Assembly (NCBI GenBank): GCA_033439295.1
Contig: JAVTLE010000013.1
Coordinates: forward strand, 1,116,001 to 1,180,000
Source of the DNA: Deuterostichococcus epilithicus
Lineage: Eukaryota; Chlorophyta; Trebouxiophyceae; Prasiolales; Stichococcaceae
DNA length: 64,000 nucleotides
Direction: 5' to 3'
In this document: piece by piece, positions 23,185 through 35,096 of the stretch
How positions within the stretch are numbered: position 1 is the first letter of the stretch
Layout: each line of letters begins with the position of its first letter
Made by a program: the position numbers and the translations under genes
The notes under the pieces: generated by a model
Seen by the model: only the letters and a program-made list of their open reading frames with translations
Database searches by the model: none
Told to the model about the DNA's origin: nothing

Positions 23185-26100
23185 TCACTCGACCTGCCAC
23201 CTCGAAAGCAGGCGGTTGTAGGGGTAGGCGAAGCTGGTGCATTCCGGCCAGGCCTCTCTGATGCCGGCACCTTTTAGTCTGAGCTCCCGCAGCTGTGGCA
23301 GGCAGCAGAGCGCCTCCACGCCTCCGCAGCAAGAAAAACCGACCTGACATGCCGAGGCTGCTTTTGGTTGCTCCGTGTTGATGGGCTGCCGACGCCTCAG
23401 TGTGTTTATGTAGGAAACCAGCAGGCAACAGCAAGTGCCCTGCCAGCACAGGCATCGGCACAAGGTGCGCAGTCTCGAAGACGGCTTGTCATGTTCTTCA
23501 CAGCTGCAGCACAGGTTTCTGTATGTCCCTGCTCCGTCTTGTGTTTGTTCCCTCAACGGGACGGAGACTTGACGGAGCAGGCGCTTTGCATTCCCACCTG
23601 GCGGTGATGTTGCGGCAGAACCCCACATCCAGCTTTCGCAGCTGCCACAGACGTGTCGACGGCTGCAGGCCCACATCACGTACGTCAGAGCTTTGCATGG
23701 CCAGCTCAGTGAGGTTCGTCAGTCCGGCGACGACTTGCAAGACCCGCTTCGGCAGCTTGTTGTTACACAAGTATAGCGCCTGCAGACGCGGCAGCGACTT
23801 TAGCGCCAGCAGACCCTCCAGCAGTTCCTGTTCATGGCGCAGCCACCAGTCAGCGAGCTTCGGGCTGCTTTGATGGTGCAGCCAGACACTGGCTGTAAGG
23901 CTGGCGTTGCATGGTGGTCCGAATCAACACAGCACACATATGGCAATGGCAAGGCTCACTCAGGCCTAACAGAAACCTGAATTGCTAACTGCGCTAGGGT
24001 GCTTTGACATCCTTGCTGGTCTCTGCACATGGCCTGATACTGCGCAATGCCAAATGCGTCAGGCCAGTCGCCGCCGCCAGCGTCAATATCTCAGAGCCAA
24101 GGAACTCAGAGCTCGAGATGGCCAAGTCCTCCAGGGTGGGCAAAGCCGCCAGGGCAGCCAGCGCAGCAGCTGGCAGGTGCAGCTCGCTAGCATGCAGGCT
24201 GCGCAGCGCTGTGAGGTGGAGCTGAATCGCCTGGCACGACCTGCATATTAAGGCTGTGTGAGCAAAGCAAGCATGGATCGCTGCAGCCGCTTGTGTGCAT
24301 AACCATGCAGCCCCGCGCGGCCAGGGGAGGGGAGGGGGGAGGTAAGCATTCATCCCGTTAGCCTGGCCATCTGCATTCACGGCAAGAAGGCAGGTGCGCT
24401 GCTGGTGGACCAAGCACAAATGTACAGGGACGAATCTGCATCAAGGGGCACACGGACAGGAGAGAAACCGGCTTTACCGCTATGTGACTGCTGCGTGGCA
24501 GCCGCTGACGTTGAGGCTCGTCAGTGCAGAAAATCTACCGATGGTGTGCTCAAGAGAAGCCTCCGACAGCGAAGCTTAGGTGATGTGCAGTATCCGCAGG
24601 CAGGCCGGCCAGTGCTCCGTAATTGGTCGCATGTTTTCCAACTGCGGTTGTGACAAGGAATCTAAGACAAGACCAATGCAACGCGTACGATCCTCAGCGG
24701 AGGCCTCATGGATATGCATGCACTCGTTTGATAGTAAAGCAATGAAATGCAAAATGAGTATAGCATGGCTGAGGAAGCAGTGTGACCACTGCTTGCTGTG
24801 GACAAGGCAAGGGTGATGGCATGGGCGGCACACACTTTGCAATATCCCTCAAGGATGACAGATGTGAGGGTTGTGATGCCCTTCAAACCGGTAGGCCAAT
24901 GGATCTCAAGCGGGTGCACCGCCATGCAGAAGCCATATGTGACAGCCAGCTCCTCAAGGCTGGTTAGGCGTGCAACTGCAGCTACACCGGCGCCTGCAGA
25001 TGGCAGCATGGCCACGACTCCTGCGCAAGCAGTTGAGACGTTCACTCGTGCAGCAGCGGGACATGCTCAGAAAGTTGACGAGGGATGCGGCGCGGCTCAC
25101 CGTCTCTAGTCATCAGCGCAGGGCCAGGCAGGTGTAAAACCCGCAGCTGCCGCAGCTCTGCTAGCGCCGCAGCGAATGCCGCAGGCACAAGCCCAGGGGC
25201 GCGCGCCAGAACCAGCCGTGTCAACCTGGTCAGCCCCACGAGTCCGTCGCTGGTCAGAATCGATTCCGTCAGATCCAGATCGACGAGCGATGCGCATTCC
25301 TGCCCAATCTGCTTGATATCTGCACGTGAGCAGCATGTGTTGTGACACACTGGTTGTGGTGGTCACGTCATATCCGAGCCGCCCAAGACTGATGAGGCAG
25401 GACCTCTGCTGTCAGCACATCCTATATGAAGCCTGTTGCCAGCGGCTCACCTCCGTCTTGAATATGCCTCCTGCACCATGCCACACGCAGCCGCCGCAGC
25501 GCCGTCATATCGGACAGGTGGTGCGTCTCTTCTCAATCCCACCACAGGTCTGGGCTCATTAGCGTCCGCCGCAGTGGCGCCAGCTTCTCCAGGTGCCCAG
25601 TCGTCTTTAAGCGGGCACGAGTGTGGCCGACTGCGTGACAGCGCCTGCACATGAGCGGGGGTGTCCATAGTAGCATCATCATCTTCCTGCTCGAACTTAA
25701 GTTCCAGATGAGGTGCTTGCAGCCAAGCTGCGCACTTGACTTGGCTCCAATTTGTTCGTCCTGAACTGTTGCGAGAAAAGGCCCTACCTGCAGGGCTGTC
25801 AGGGCGGCCACAGCCGCTGCGCATTCATTTGATGAGATGCACCTGCATAAGCACACCCTCCTGTCTCAATTTCCGGAGCTATCAGTACTTGCCTGCCAGA
25901 TTTGCAGTTGCTTATGTGGTCACTGAGTGCACAGCTCGACACCCGGTGGTAGCGGGGGTTGCAAAGCAATGTGCGCGTAGCCGCATTGAAGAGCGCGTCA
26001 CCTGATTTCTCCCAGGTGCAGCTGTATCAGTCTGGGCAGGCGTGGCAGCAGCTGCTGCAGCACAGCGTCTGACACCTGCCCATGCCGGGATGCATACTGC

Positions 26101-26549
26101 AGGTCGGGGTCTCGCAGAGCTGTGAATGCCGCAGCAGGCTCCGCTGCGTCCAGACTGGTAAGCTGCAGGGGTCCATGCCAGCAAGCTGTGCCGGCAGCTC
26201 GGAAGCAGCAACAGACTAGGCGTAGCTGCGAGGCATGAAGGCTCCGAGTCCGTCTCTCTGCAGAAAGTGCCGCAGGCAAAGCGATGTCAGGCACCAGCAG
26301 CTTGCAGGGGAGCGAGCTGCAAGCAGCAGCTGCAATTGCGATGCATACTATGAAACAGCATGAGTGAGCACCATTCATTCGATGTGGATCCCACCTGAAG
26401 GGGCAAGATGTCTGCAAGATGAGCTGCTGAAGATCTGTTGGCAGCGCCAGGAACGGCGATACTGCAGGTCGCCGGCGGGCTTGATTTATAGGACTGGGTT
26501 GAAGCTGCCTCTGAAGGGCCAGGCTTGGCGAGTTGGGCGACGGCAGCAT
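23185..26549 (-). CDS. F-box/leucine-rich-repeat protein
   Basis: Starts MLPSPNSPSLALQRQL at 26549, then LALPTDLQQLILQTSC and, after an intron, RLVCCCFRAAG, an F-box-like N-terminus. Successive exons carry leucine-rich repeats: LLPRLPRLIQLHLGEI; DMTALRRLRVAWC; CASLVDLDLTESILTSDGLV; ALAELRQLRVLHLPGPAL; RLTSLEELAVTYGF; LTALRSLHASELHLPAAALA; ALPTLEDLAISSSEF; GLTNLTELAMQSSDVRDVGL; LWQLRKLDVGFCRNITA; LPQLRELRLKGAGI. An acidic linker (KFEQEDDDATMD) lies near 25700. Such proteins usually recruit substrates to SCF ubiquitin ligases; the target is unknown. Splice sites are approximate. It lies between two plus-strand F-box-like paralogues. Confidence 0.75.
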
Positions 26550-27137
26550 CCGTTGTCACCAGCTCGCACGAGGTTCATCAGTAGTAGTGCATGTGCATTC
26601 GGTTCGGCTCGGCTTCCCATGCAGAGTACAACTCGACCGTTACATATCCCGCCACCTCAGCATCTTGTGCTGAGCAGGAACGAACCCTAACTGAGGTGAG
26701 AATGCAGCAGGTAGCGTTCCCAGGACGGCCCTTGGACGGGCTGACACCTGTCAACATGACGAGCAGGGATCTTCTGCACCTCACTGCTTTGTTTGAAGGC
26801 TGCCCTATTTTCAATTGGAGCTGCCGTTTCTCGATGCCGCCGTTCGAAGCTTGCTCCCGCGAGATAATTGCCGCGAACGAATACGCCGTGCACAAACAGC
26901 CCTACCAGGCAGGGCAAATCACAATACTCAAGTGTTCGTGGCCTAGAATGTTTGCAAAGATACTGCTATCTTGCTGCTTGTTGCAGCTTGACCGGCTGCA
27001 CCTATTTACCGGATGCTCGAAGCCTACGTGTCTGCAGCGCCGCACTCATATCCTGTCACAGCTCGATACGCACATAGAAGGTCTGCAGATCAAGAGTAGC
27101 GAGTCTGGTCGCTGCATGCAGATCAAGCCTGACAAGG
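26550..27137. other. intergenic, divergent promoters
   Basis: About 590 bases between the start of the minus-strand F-box/LRR gene and the start of the second F-box-like gene. A plus-strand frame is open through it (26591-27322), but its translation has no domain and it lies in a different frame from the downstream gene, so I treat it as chance. Confidence 0.4.
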
Positions 27138-28099
27138 ATGCAGCGTCAGCAGGTGGCCAACATCGGTGGAATGATCCCTCCATCGCTGCTGCCTGTGGTG
27201 CCAGAGGTGCCGCTGCCACTTGGCCTGTCGCTGCTCAGCAGTCAGGGCCAGCTGCCGGCAGCAGCCGCCATGCCGCCGCTGCTGCTGCCGCGCGCACTAC
27301 CCAAATTGCAAAAATCTACTAGGCGCACGCACACGCCGCCGCGGCGGGACCCCCGGCGGCGCTTGGCGCAATCATCAGGCGCCAGCAGTGCCGCCGGCAG
27401 CCTCGAGGCATTCCTGGCGTCGCCGCTGCCGTCGCCGGCACCGACGGGCTCGCTGACCGCCCTGCTGCAGCAGACTGAGTCGTCTCAGCAGGAGGCCTCC
27501 AGCTCGGCGGCGGTGCTGCAGGCGCAGCCCGCGTGTCCTCCGGCCGCTGGCCGCGCGGCTCAGCCAATGCCGCCCGTTGTGCTGCCCAATGCGGGACAGG
27601 CGCCGGGCCTGCAGCCTGCGCTTATGGCAGCCCCCGGCGAGGGACAGCCGGAAGCTGCAGAGGTAGCAGGCATGACTGCCGAAGAGATGGATGCGGCGGC
27701 ATTGTGGCGCCTCAGCAAGGAGGCGGCGCATCAGCGGGGTCAGGCGGTTGGCAACGGCGGCCGCTGGGCCCGCCTGCCCATTGCCGTGCGGCACAGCATA
27801 CTGTCGCTGGTGCTGCGGTGGGTGCCTGCTTTTGTTGGTCAGCCTCCTCGAGGTCTGCCTTCGTGCGGTGAGCTCACAGAGACAAATCACCAAGCGCTGG
27901 GATTGGGATCATCCTGAATCGTATGCGTGCTATGAAGAGGTGCGAGAAGTTCACGACTTGCAGGGACAACGACACGGTCGACTACGCCGCCGTGCGCAGC
28001 GTGTGCTGGCAGTGGCGTGCCATCGGACGTCCACCGGTCCCGCGGGACAGCGCCTGCCGTGCAGCATGCGACTGCCGCCGGCGGCAGCCGCCCGAGTGA
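27138..28099 (+). CDS. Pro-rich F-box-like protein, paralogue 2
   Basis: Two exons (27138-27817 and 27964-28099) join in frame to 271 residues. It shares with the gene at 21162 the phrases PLPLGLSL, MPPLLLPRA and MPPVVLPNAGQAP, then SKEAAHQRGQ, GRWARLPIAVRHSILSLVLR and, after the same phase-2 intron, AVRSVCWQWRAI. Ala/Ser/Gln-rich sequence fills the middle. The protein stops about 25 residues after the WR motif. It lacks the extra intron that splits the Pro-rich part of paralogue 1. An F-box-like function is inferred. Confidence 0.65.
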
Positions 28100-28770
28100 G
28101 GGATCACTCGGCAAGTTTGGCATGGCGGCAACAGACAGCCGCTGAAACCCCTTGCCTCGCACACATGCGCTGTGCCAGTTGTGCCAACAGTGTTCAGCGG
28201 TGTCAGACATATACCGATACTTGTATGCTGCAGCGCAGCCGTTCTGGCTCCCCTGCTAGTCGCTCAGCGCTTCCTGGCAGGGACTGATGGGTGGGCATCA
28301 GAGGCCTTGAAGCAGCAGTTATAGCTTCATGTTTGCGCATCAGTATATGAACGTACGTTGTTGTATAGGCCTGGCCAGTCTCGATTGATGCTGGTTGTCG
28401 TTTTCTTTGCGAATAGTTGTTGGACACATGTTGAGACCCAGTAGCGACGCGGCAGCCCAACTGCCCCTGCCTGCTGACCGATTGCTGAGACTGTTTGGGT
28501 GTTTCTGATGCCAAGCTCCGTTGGTAATCTGTGAAACATGGAGCGACGGACTCGCAATAGCTAGCCGCTGTGCCCACCCAAACTGCCGAACCAAAAGGGT
28601 TTAGGGCCTCGAAGAAACGAAAAATCGAACAGAACGAAGCGGTTTCTTGCCTCGCGCACGGCTCTTGACGCATCCGGCCAAGCTTCAGGCGCCTCGTCGA
28701 TCGAGCATCGCAGGACGATTCCTCCCGCGGCCTGTGTTTGAGGCGGAACCCCGTCCCTCCTGTCGGCAGT
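28100..28770. other. intergenic, 0.67 kb
   Basis: Contains the 3' UTR of the F-box-like gene and the promoter and 5' UTR of the secreted-protein gene. I see no additional coding or RNA feature. Confidence 0.4.
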
Positions 28771-31134
28771 ATGGCGCGCCTTGCTGGCCTCGTCGCCGCC
28801 GTAGCCTTTGCGACCCTGCTCTGCGCCTCATCGGCCTTGGCTCAGTCTTCAGGTGGGGCCGCATGTGCTTGCGCGCATGCATTCTCTGCTGCAACAGCCA
28901 GATACACGACACCCCGCCAGTATTCCCGCCAGAGGTTGCCGGGATCTCATTTCGTTTGGCTCCCATCAAAGTCCTTGCTCAACTGCTATGCGTGATCAGC
29001 TCCTTGATCAGCTGCTGTGCGAGGCTGCAACAGGCAGCCACACCATCAACCTAATTTGACACCCGCGGACCTGTGACAGCAGCCGATTGCAAACATTTCG
29101 AGTCTGATGCGCAGTGAAAACAACAACGCCCGGTGCAGCCTCCACGGCTACAGGCGACAGCGCTGCCTCGTCAGCAGCCGGCGGCGGGGGCGCATCTGCA
29201 GCGGCGGCGGGTGTCGCCGCCGCCGCAGCCGCTGCGGGCGGCTCCGCCCTGCCAAGCTTCGCCGCCACGCCAGCCTCGTCCATAGTGCGGCCTGTCCTGC
29301 TGCCGGTGAGGCAAGAGAGATGTCGCGACACAATGACGGCACTTGAAAATTCGCAGCTCTTGGAAACAGGCGCACGGAATCAGTGCCGGAGGTGCATGGC
29401 AACACTCTGGGAATGGCTTGGTGTCACCAGCTGTCATGGGCTTGCCTACATTGTCATGCGGGCTGTCATGCGGCTGTCATGAGCTGTGTCAAGCAAGGGC
29501 ATGGACATGGCCTTGACAGCAGCAACTGTTATTCAGATGCTGTCATGCCCTGTCATACAACGAGTCAAGGGCTTTCAAGGGCCTTCAAATCCGCTGCCTT
29601 GGTCGTGGTGCCATTCGCATGACAGTACATGACAGGGGTTTGACACACTGGATGACATTCACACAGAGTCCTGTGACAATCAGGACGGTCTTGATTTACA
29701 GCTCCCATTATAACAGTCTGCATGCAGCGCAGCATTTTTCAGAGGCAGCGCTGCGTGGAGAGTATTGCAACGAGCAGGTCGGTCATCATGCATGTGCAGG
29801 TGACTCCCCAGGCCTACACCGGCGTGATCGTCGAGCAGGTCGTCAAGTTCAGCGACCAGTACTGCACGCCAGCCAGTTTCACAGCGCAAGAGGACTTTCC
29901 GGCCAACTACACGGGTGATGTACTGGGATAACCTCAGCCTGCTCATTTTTGCGGTACGCACCAGCTTTGCCTGAGGCAGCAGGCTGAATGCGCCATGCCC
30001 ATTCGGTGTGCCGCAGGCCCTGGGATGAGCATCACCTTCTCCACAGGTACCTGCTCAATCCCATCGACAGCCGACAGCAGCGACGGCAGCGGCAGCGGCT
30101 CGGCGGCGGCCTCTGCTGCTGGTGGCGGCCGCAAGCTGTCAGACACATCGAGCAGCTCGGGCGACAGGCAAGTGCAGCATCAGACCCTTTGTCAGAAGTT
30201 TTGGCTGTGCAGAGCGTGTCGACGATGAGCTGATGGCTCCTGATGTGCTGCCGCAGTGGCGGCGGCAATGCAACTGTGTCGCCTTCGCCAACAGCGGACG
30301 CCAAAACCGACAGTGGCAACACCATCAGCTGCACGGAACCATCGCTGGTGGTGTTGAAGACCCCTGCCATCTACACATCCGCTTACACCTCGGCGCCTGC
30401 GTTCAAGGGCAAGGTGCGGCGGGCGGCCTGGCTGCCAGTAGTAGAGTGTATGTAGGTTGCAATACGATACAATGCAGATTGAAGCTTGGGTGATGGTAGG
30501 AGGTGTGATGTTCTGCATCCTAGTTCCCCTTTTCGGCCAGGGAAACCGATGCCCTGACACCGCCTAGCGCAGTCTCCCCTGCCTCCGTCTAGCAGAGATA
30601 GTGTGCAAAGGCTGGAGTAGAGTGCTCAGTGGATGCAGTTATCGAGATAGCGTGCAAGCGCTGGAGTAGAGTGCTCAGTGGATGCATACTTACCCCGCAG
30701 GAGTGCAAGGTCTCCAAGGCGGTGGGCACGCCCACGGCCGAAGTGCTTTATACTTTCGATGATTCAAACCCAGTAGATCCGCTCCAGCTCGCCTCCCTCA
30801 TCCAGGTGCGTAATTGTTGCTGAAAGTCTGGTCTAGCCTCCTGCGGATGCGCGGTCAATTTCCTAGTGAATCGAGATTTCAGCCCGTAATTGCCGCCGCC
30901 GCCATCCGACTGATGAGTTTTAGTGTGCTGCCGCAGAGCAAGCTGTCGACGATTCTTTCCACCGGGTATCAGGATCTGATCAAGCAAATCGCATCGAGCG
31001 TCACAATGGGAAGCGGTGTCACCAGCCTGGTCGGGCCTGCGGCTGCTGCGCCGGCTGTTGCCAGCTCATCGGCGGCAGCGGCGGTTGCTGCGGGGCCCTC
31101 AGCATCGACAGCAACAGTCGCAGCAGGCAGATAG
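28771..31134 (+). CDS. secreted Cys-containing orphan protein
   Basis: Seven exons (28771-28852, 29115-29305, 29800-29914, 30017-30167, 30257-30413, 30701-30805, 30937-31134) sum to 999 bases, 332 residues, with all phases matching. It opens with a clear signal peptide: a basic start, a hydrophobic core and a cleavage-like SALAQ. A Ser/Ala/Gly-rich low-complexity segment follows. The central region is ordered-looking (PQAYTGVIVEQVVKFSDQYC, MSITFSTGTCSIPS, TISCTEPSLVVLKTPAIYT, EVLYTFDDSNPVDPLQLASL) and has four scattered Cys that may form disulfides. The tail is Ala/Ser-rich. The intron after 30167 appears to use a GC donor. I recognise no family; secretion to the cell wall or medium is inference. 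Confidence 0.75.
29440..29690 (+). repeat. TGTCA-rich intronic tract
   Basis: Within the intron 29306-29799 of the secreted-protein gene, the pentamer TGTCA or its complement TGACA recurs many times over about 250 bases, often as 'tgtcatgc' or 'ctgtcatg'. It is a degenerate short repeat without clear terminal inverted repeats. Confidence 0.5.
30595..30686 (+). repeat. tandem duplication, two 43-bp copies
   Basis: Copies 30595-30637 and 30644-30686 differ at only a few positions and share 'ctggagtagagtgctcagtg'. The pair lies at the 3' end of an intron, just before the acceptor at 30700. Confidence 0.85.
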
Positions 31135-33120
31135 AGAAACAGGCAGTGTTAGACCTGCTGGCGACGGGATGTATTATGCAGCATTGCGATTGATGTTCTA
31201 AGCATGCGCCGCGTAGGCATTTGCATGATGATGAGTAGTTTGGCGGCGAGACTTGTAATAATAATCAGAGATGCAACCCAATTGACCCCAACAATTGATC
31301 CCAACAACAAGAACTTCCTAAGGAGGAGAAGTAGCAGCTGCCACCCGTCCTCCGCGACAGAAATTGATGAGGAAAGTGACTCCTTAATCTTCCATTACTT
31401 TTCAATCTTCCGTTGTCGCCCTCTCGCTGCCGCTTCCTCTCTGGGAAGTTGCCTCTCCCAGTGTCGGTTTGATTTCCCCGGCAATTTTCAGCTGCTTCCC
31501 CTCCTGTGCGGCTTATTCCTCCGCCTCCGCTGCTGGCGCCGCGGCCGTGGCAATGCTGCTGCCTGCTTTGCTAGCGGCGGCGCTGGCAATACCAAAGGGC
31601 TTTGTGCAGGAGGGTGAGCTGCAGGGAGAAAGCAGCTGTGGCTGGCGGACAGCCACCTTCCTGATAAAAGGTGTGGAAAGGCTCCGCTGGCAGGAAATTC
31701 CTTGCGGCAGTGGCGCTGGCCCGTTAGCTTGGGGGGGCGACAGCTTAGGCAGAGCCTGCCGCTTGTGCTGCAGCTGCAGCCCTCAGCGCAAAAGGCGATG
31801 TGTCCTGGCGGCGGAGTGGCGGCCTCTTGAGCAGCTATTTGTGGTCCCCGGAGAGGCGCTCAGTCGCCTCTGCTGCAAGCTGCTGCTGTTGGACAGCGGC
31901 GCGGCTGCGGCGCTGACTCAGGACTCAGGACTCACGGTGAGCAGTGCTGCTTTGACGCCCGCTGCTGCTGTGCCCGCTGCTGCTGCAGCACAGTCGCAGC
32001 GACGCTGGCCGCTTTTGCCAGCCGCGGTGGCGCTGGCTGGCTGGCTGCTACAAGCCCTCTGCACCTGCCAGTAGGCTGCCGGCGCCGGCGCCGGCGCCAT
32101 TGCTTTTGACAGGGTTGGCAGCTGGCGGGGCAGCAGGCGGTGCGGTGGCCTCTCTGCCGGTACCACCGCTGCCGCCAACTGCTGCTGCTGACGATGGCGC
32201 TGCTACAGCAGTGGCTATGCTGGCTGCTGAGCTGGGTGTCGGCCTCCAACAGCATCCAAGTGTACTGGAGGCGCAGCGTGGCGGCGGATATCCGCCGTCG
32301 GGGCCCTTGGTTTTGCGGGCGTAAAACTCGTCCGCCCATCGGTAGCAGGCGCGCTGCCGCCGTGAAATTCAACGCAAATTGCGCCAGCTGCAAGATGCTG
32401 GCGGGCAAGGCCGAGAGAGGACCGCACGTCCGCAAGGGCTGATGGAAACTGGCGCATTGAAGAAGCTTTGGTATACTCTGCTGGTGGCCTTGTGAGGCGG
32501 TGTATCGCCAATCTCGCAGCTGTACATGTCTCGACCTTGTTAGCATATGCAGGTGTGAGGGCACGCCGGGGTGCTGGTGACCTAAGATCACACCATGCGC
32601 ATGTGCAGCCCAACACGAGACATTCAGCTGTTGCCAGGTGGATCGCCACCTGCCACTCGGCCCTCTTCGTGTAGGCTGCGCGCGGTGGACTGCCTGCTGC
32701 CGTCGCTCCCCTTAATGCACCCATGCTTTGCCGGCGGCAGCATGCCAGCAGCCGAGTGGCCTGAGTCAAGCATCCCGCTGCCTGCTGCTCCCCCTGCCGC
32801 TGCTCCCTGCGCCGCTGCCGCTGCAATATGCAGCGCGTCTCGCTGGCCTGGAGCCAGCTGCAGGGGGCATATGAGTTCTTGCAAAGCGGCGCAGCGGCAG
32901 CCTGCGTGGGTGGGCTTCCCCACCCAGGCCAAGGCCGCTCCAGACGGCCAGCAAGCGGCGGGCGGCTGTGGGACCCCTGCAGCCGGACGTCCAGCCCGCC
33001 GCTACCAGTATGCCAGTTTTGAGAGCCACTTGTCCACGAATTGGTGGCGCCTTGTCATCACAGAACAGACAGGCTGTTCGAGCCCGCGCAGGTACGCGTA
33101 CTACGTAGCACTCTAGTACT
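31135..33120. other. unassigned 2 kb, possible spliced gene
   Basis: A 201-codon plus-strand frame (31469-32074) and shorter frames near 32140-32442, 32595-33116 and 32828-33022 show GC-rich codon-like composition, Ala/Leu-rich translations and plausible donors (for example after 31935). One frame gives a membrane-like stretch LLTMALLQQWLCWLLSW near 32180-32235; another gives ASFESHLSTNWWRLVITEQT near 33013-33072. No domain is recognisable and I could not chain exons in phase. Either one orphan gene with several exons or non-coding GC-rich DNA. Confidence 0.3.
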
Positions 33121-35096
33121 CATGCGGCGCAGCGAGGCAGAACGCGAATGCTGGGGCCATGACGCCTTCGGTCTTTGGCAGTCCGATAGTCTGTGAGCCC
33201 TAAGCAGGACAGTAATGCTGCCAATCAGGTTGATATGGCTGGCCAGCTGGCTAGCTCGCTCGACGTGTGCAGAACAGGTCATACCTCTGTGATTCACGGG
33301 AGCATCGAAGCACGGCAACCGCCACCGACGCGTCCACAGCCGCCTTTCTGTCGGCCTCCAGTCGCTGCCTCGCTCTGGCCCTTTCAGCTGGCAGGTTCTC
33401 TCAGTCACATGGCAGACCGACGACTGGTGCCCAATAGTCAGAGCATCACCACTTCGACTTCTTGCGCCCCTCCTCTGACGCGGCTGCAGCTACAGTGCCA
33501 GACTTCGACCTCCCGCAAGTTTGAGGCTTTGGCGTCAGCTGATTTGTGCAGAGCGTCATCAGAGTACAAGACCGATTCCTCGTACCTCGGGGGACTCATC
33601 AGCACTACTCATGCCGGCCAGTTCATCGGCACCGCCCTTGGCGAGCGATTGCGTGTGCGCCGTAGATGATGACAGATACCTTTTGAGGCCGTTAAGATAA
33701 GATCAAGCAGCGGAGGCGGAACTTATGGAGCATGCTGCGGCGCAGTAGGAATTTGAAAAGGAAACACGGGTGCAGGAACCCGGCGACACCAGACCGTCGC
33801 CCTCGCGCAGCCTCCTGCGCGTCCTTCACATCAGGGAAGCCGTTCAAGCAGCCAGACACGAGATTGCTGTTGATGTGGCGACCTTTTTGCCACGGATTCT
33901 TCCGCACGTGGGCTCCACGCAATACACATGTCCAATCCTCGCAGGGCATCAGCATGACTGGCGCTGAGGCAGCATCACGACGGCTGCTGATCGTCGTACT
34001 CGATTGAGCAGAGCGTTTCGACATTGCGTACCGACCCGCTGCCTCCTTGCGCGTGCTTTTACAGCGGGACGGCCATCTGTGCCCCGCTGGTGTCATCAAT
34101 CTTTGCGTCGGATGCCCTGTCCTGCAGGCAACTTCCACTTCATCGACATCCACGCCGGACCTTTAACTCAGGTGGATTCCGCATACACCCGAGGGACCGT
34201 GCACCTGCAGAAAGTACGTCGCGCCCTACTCGATTGACCTCCCTCAGTCAGTGCCGGGACTGCAGCACTGGGCTGGCGGCCTGGTCCTCTTGGTCGAAAC
34301 GCAACGCGATGCATCGATGCGTTGAGAAAGGAAGGTGATCTGAAACATGTGGCTACGCGACAGCGCTCGAGGAGCGTCGCGCACCACATTGTCCGTCTCG
34401 CTCGACCCACGAGCCTGAAACCTCCCATCACCTATGGAAAGCGACCGGACCTATCTGGCAGCATCCGCAGCCAGCACGCTCGCGTATCGCAAGAGCTCAG
34501 GCAGCTGTGGGCGGCCGGCAACAACGCCGTCGGCGCAATGTACCTGTTGCTGTGGCATGATGGCGGCGTCCCGAAGCTGTTGAGATTGGGAGTGTCACAG
34601 CCGGGCTAAAATTGCAGCTCGAGTGCAACGTTAATCGGCTGGCCAGAGTCCTCTCCTGCCTCTCAGACCTGCCGACGCGCACCCCGAGTCGGTATGGCTG
34701 CGATTGGCTGCGATGCTGACGGCCGGGTGGATTGTAGTGTTGGGTGCCCGCAGGCGCCTGCCGTGCATCGTCCCGCAGGCAAACAAGCTTTCTGTGCACT
34801 GTAGCGAGATTTTCTTTGATGGTGTGCTGCCCAACGCGCGGGCTTTCAGGACGGTGCAGTCGCGCTGAGCGTCAGCGTCGGTGCGGCCAAACAGTCATCA
34901 CCATCACCATCTGTTCAGCCGGCCCCTGCGCAAATGCACGCAGGCGGTAGCAACTTCGCCGAAAATTGCCTGCGCCTGGCCTCATCGCTGGTCTGGAGCC
35001 GGCCACACGCCGGACATCGGTGGCTGGCATGAAGCCTAGAGTCAGCGACACTGTGGCGCAACCGGGACCGCGACGGGCTGGAGCAGCGCACCCCAT
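33121..35096. other. unassigned 2 kb upstream of the NRPS
   Basis: Several medium plus-strand frames (33193-33669, 33732-34007, 34322-34609) have no recognisable domain. Two short segments share 'YSI' plus 'QSV' when translated (near 33996-34020 and 34225-34250). The region should contain the NRPS promoter and 5' UTR, and might hold an undetected first exon. No transposase, reverse transcriptase or terminal repeat was seen. Confidence 0.3.

Noticed and set aside
26591-27322. 243-codon plus-strand frame before the second F-box-like gene
   Set aside because: It overlaps the presumed promoter, has no domain and lies in a different frame from the supported gene.
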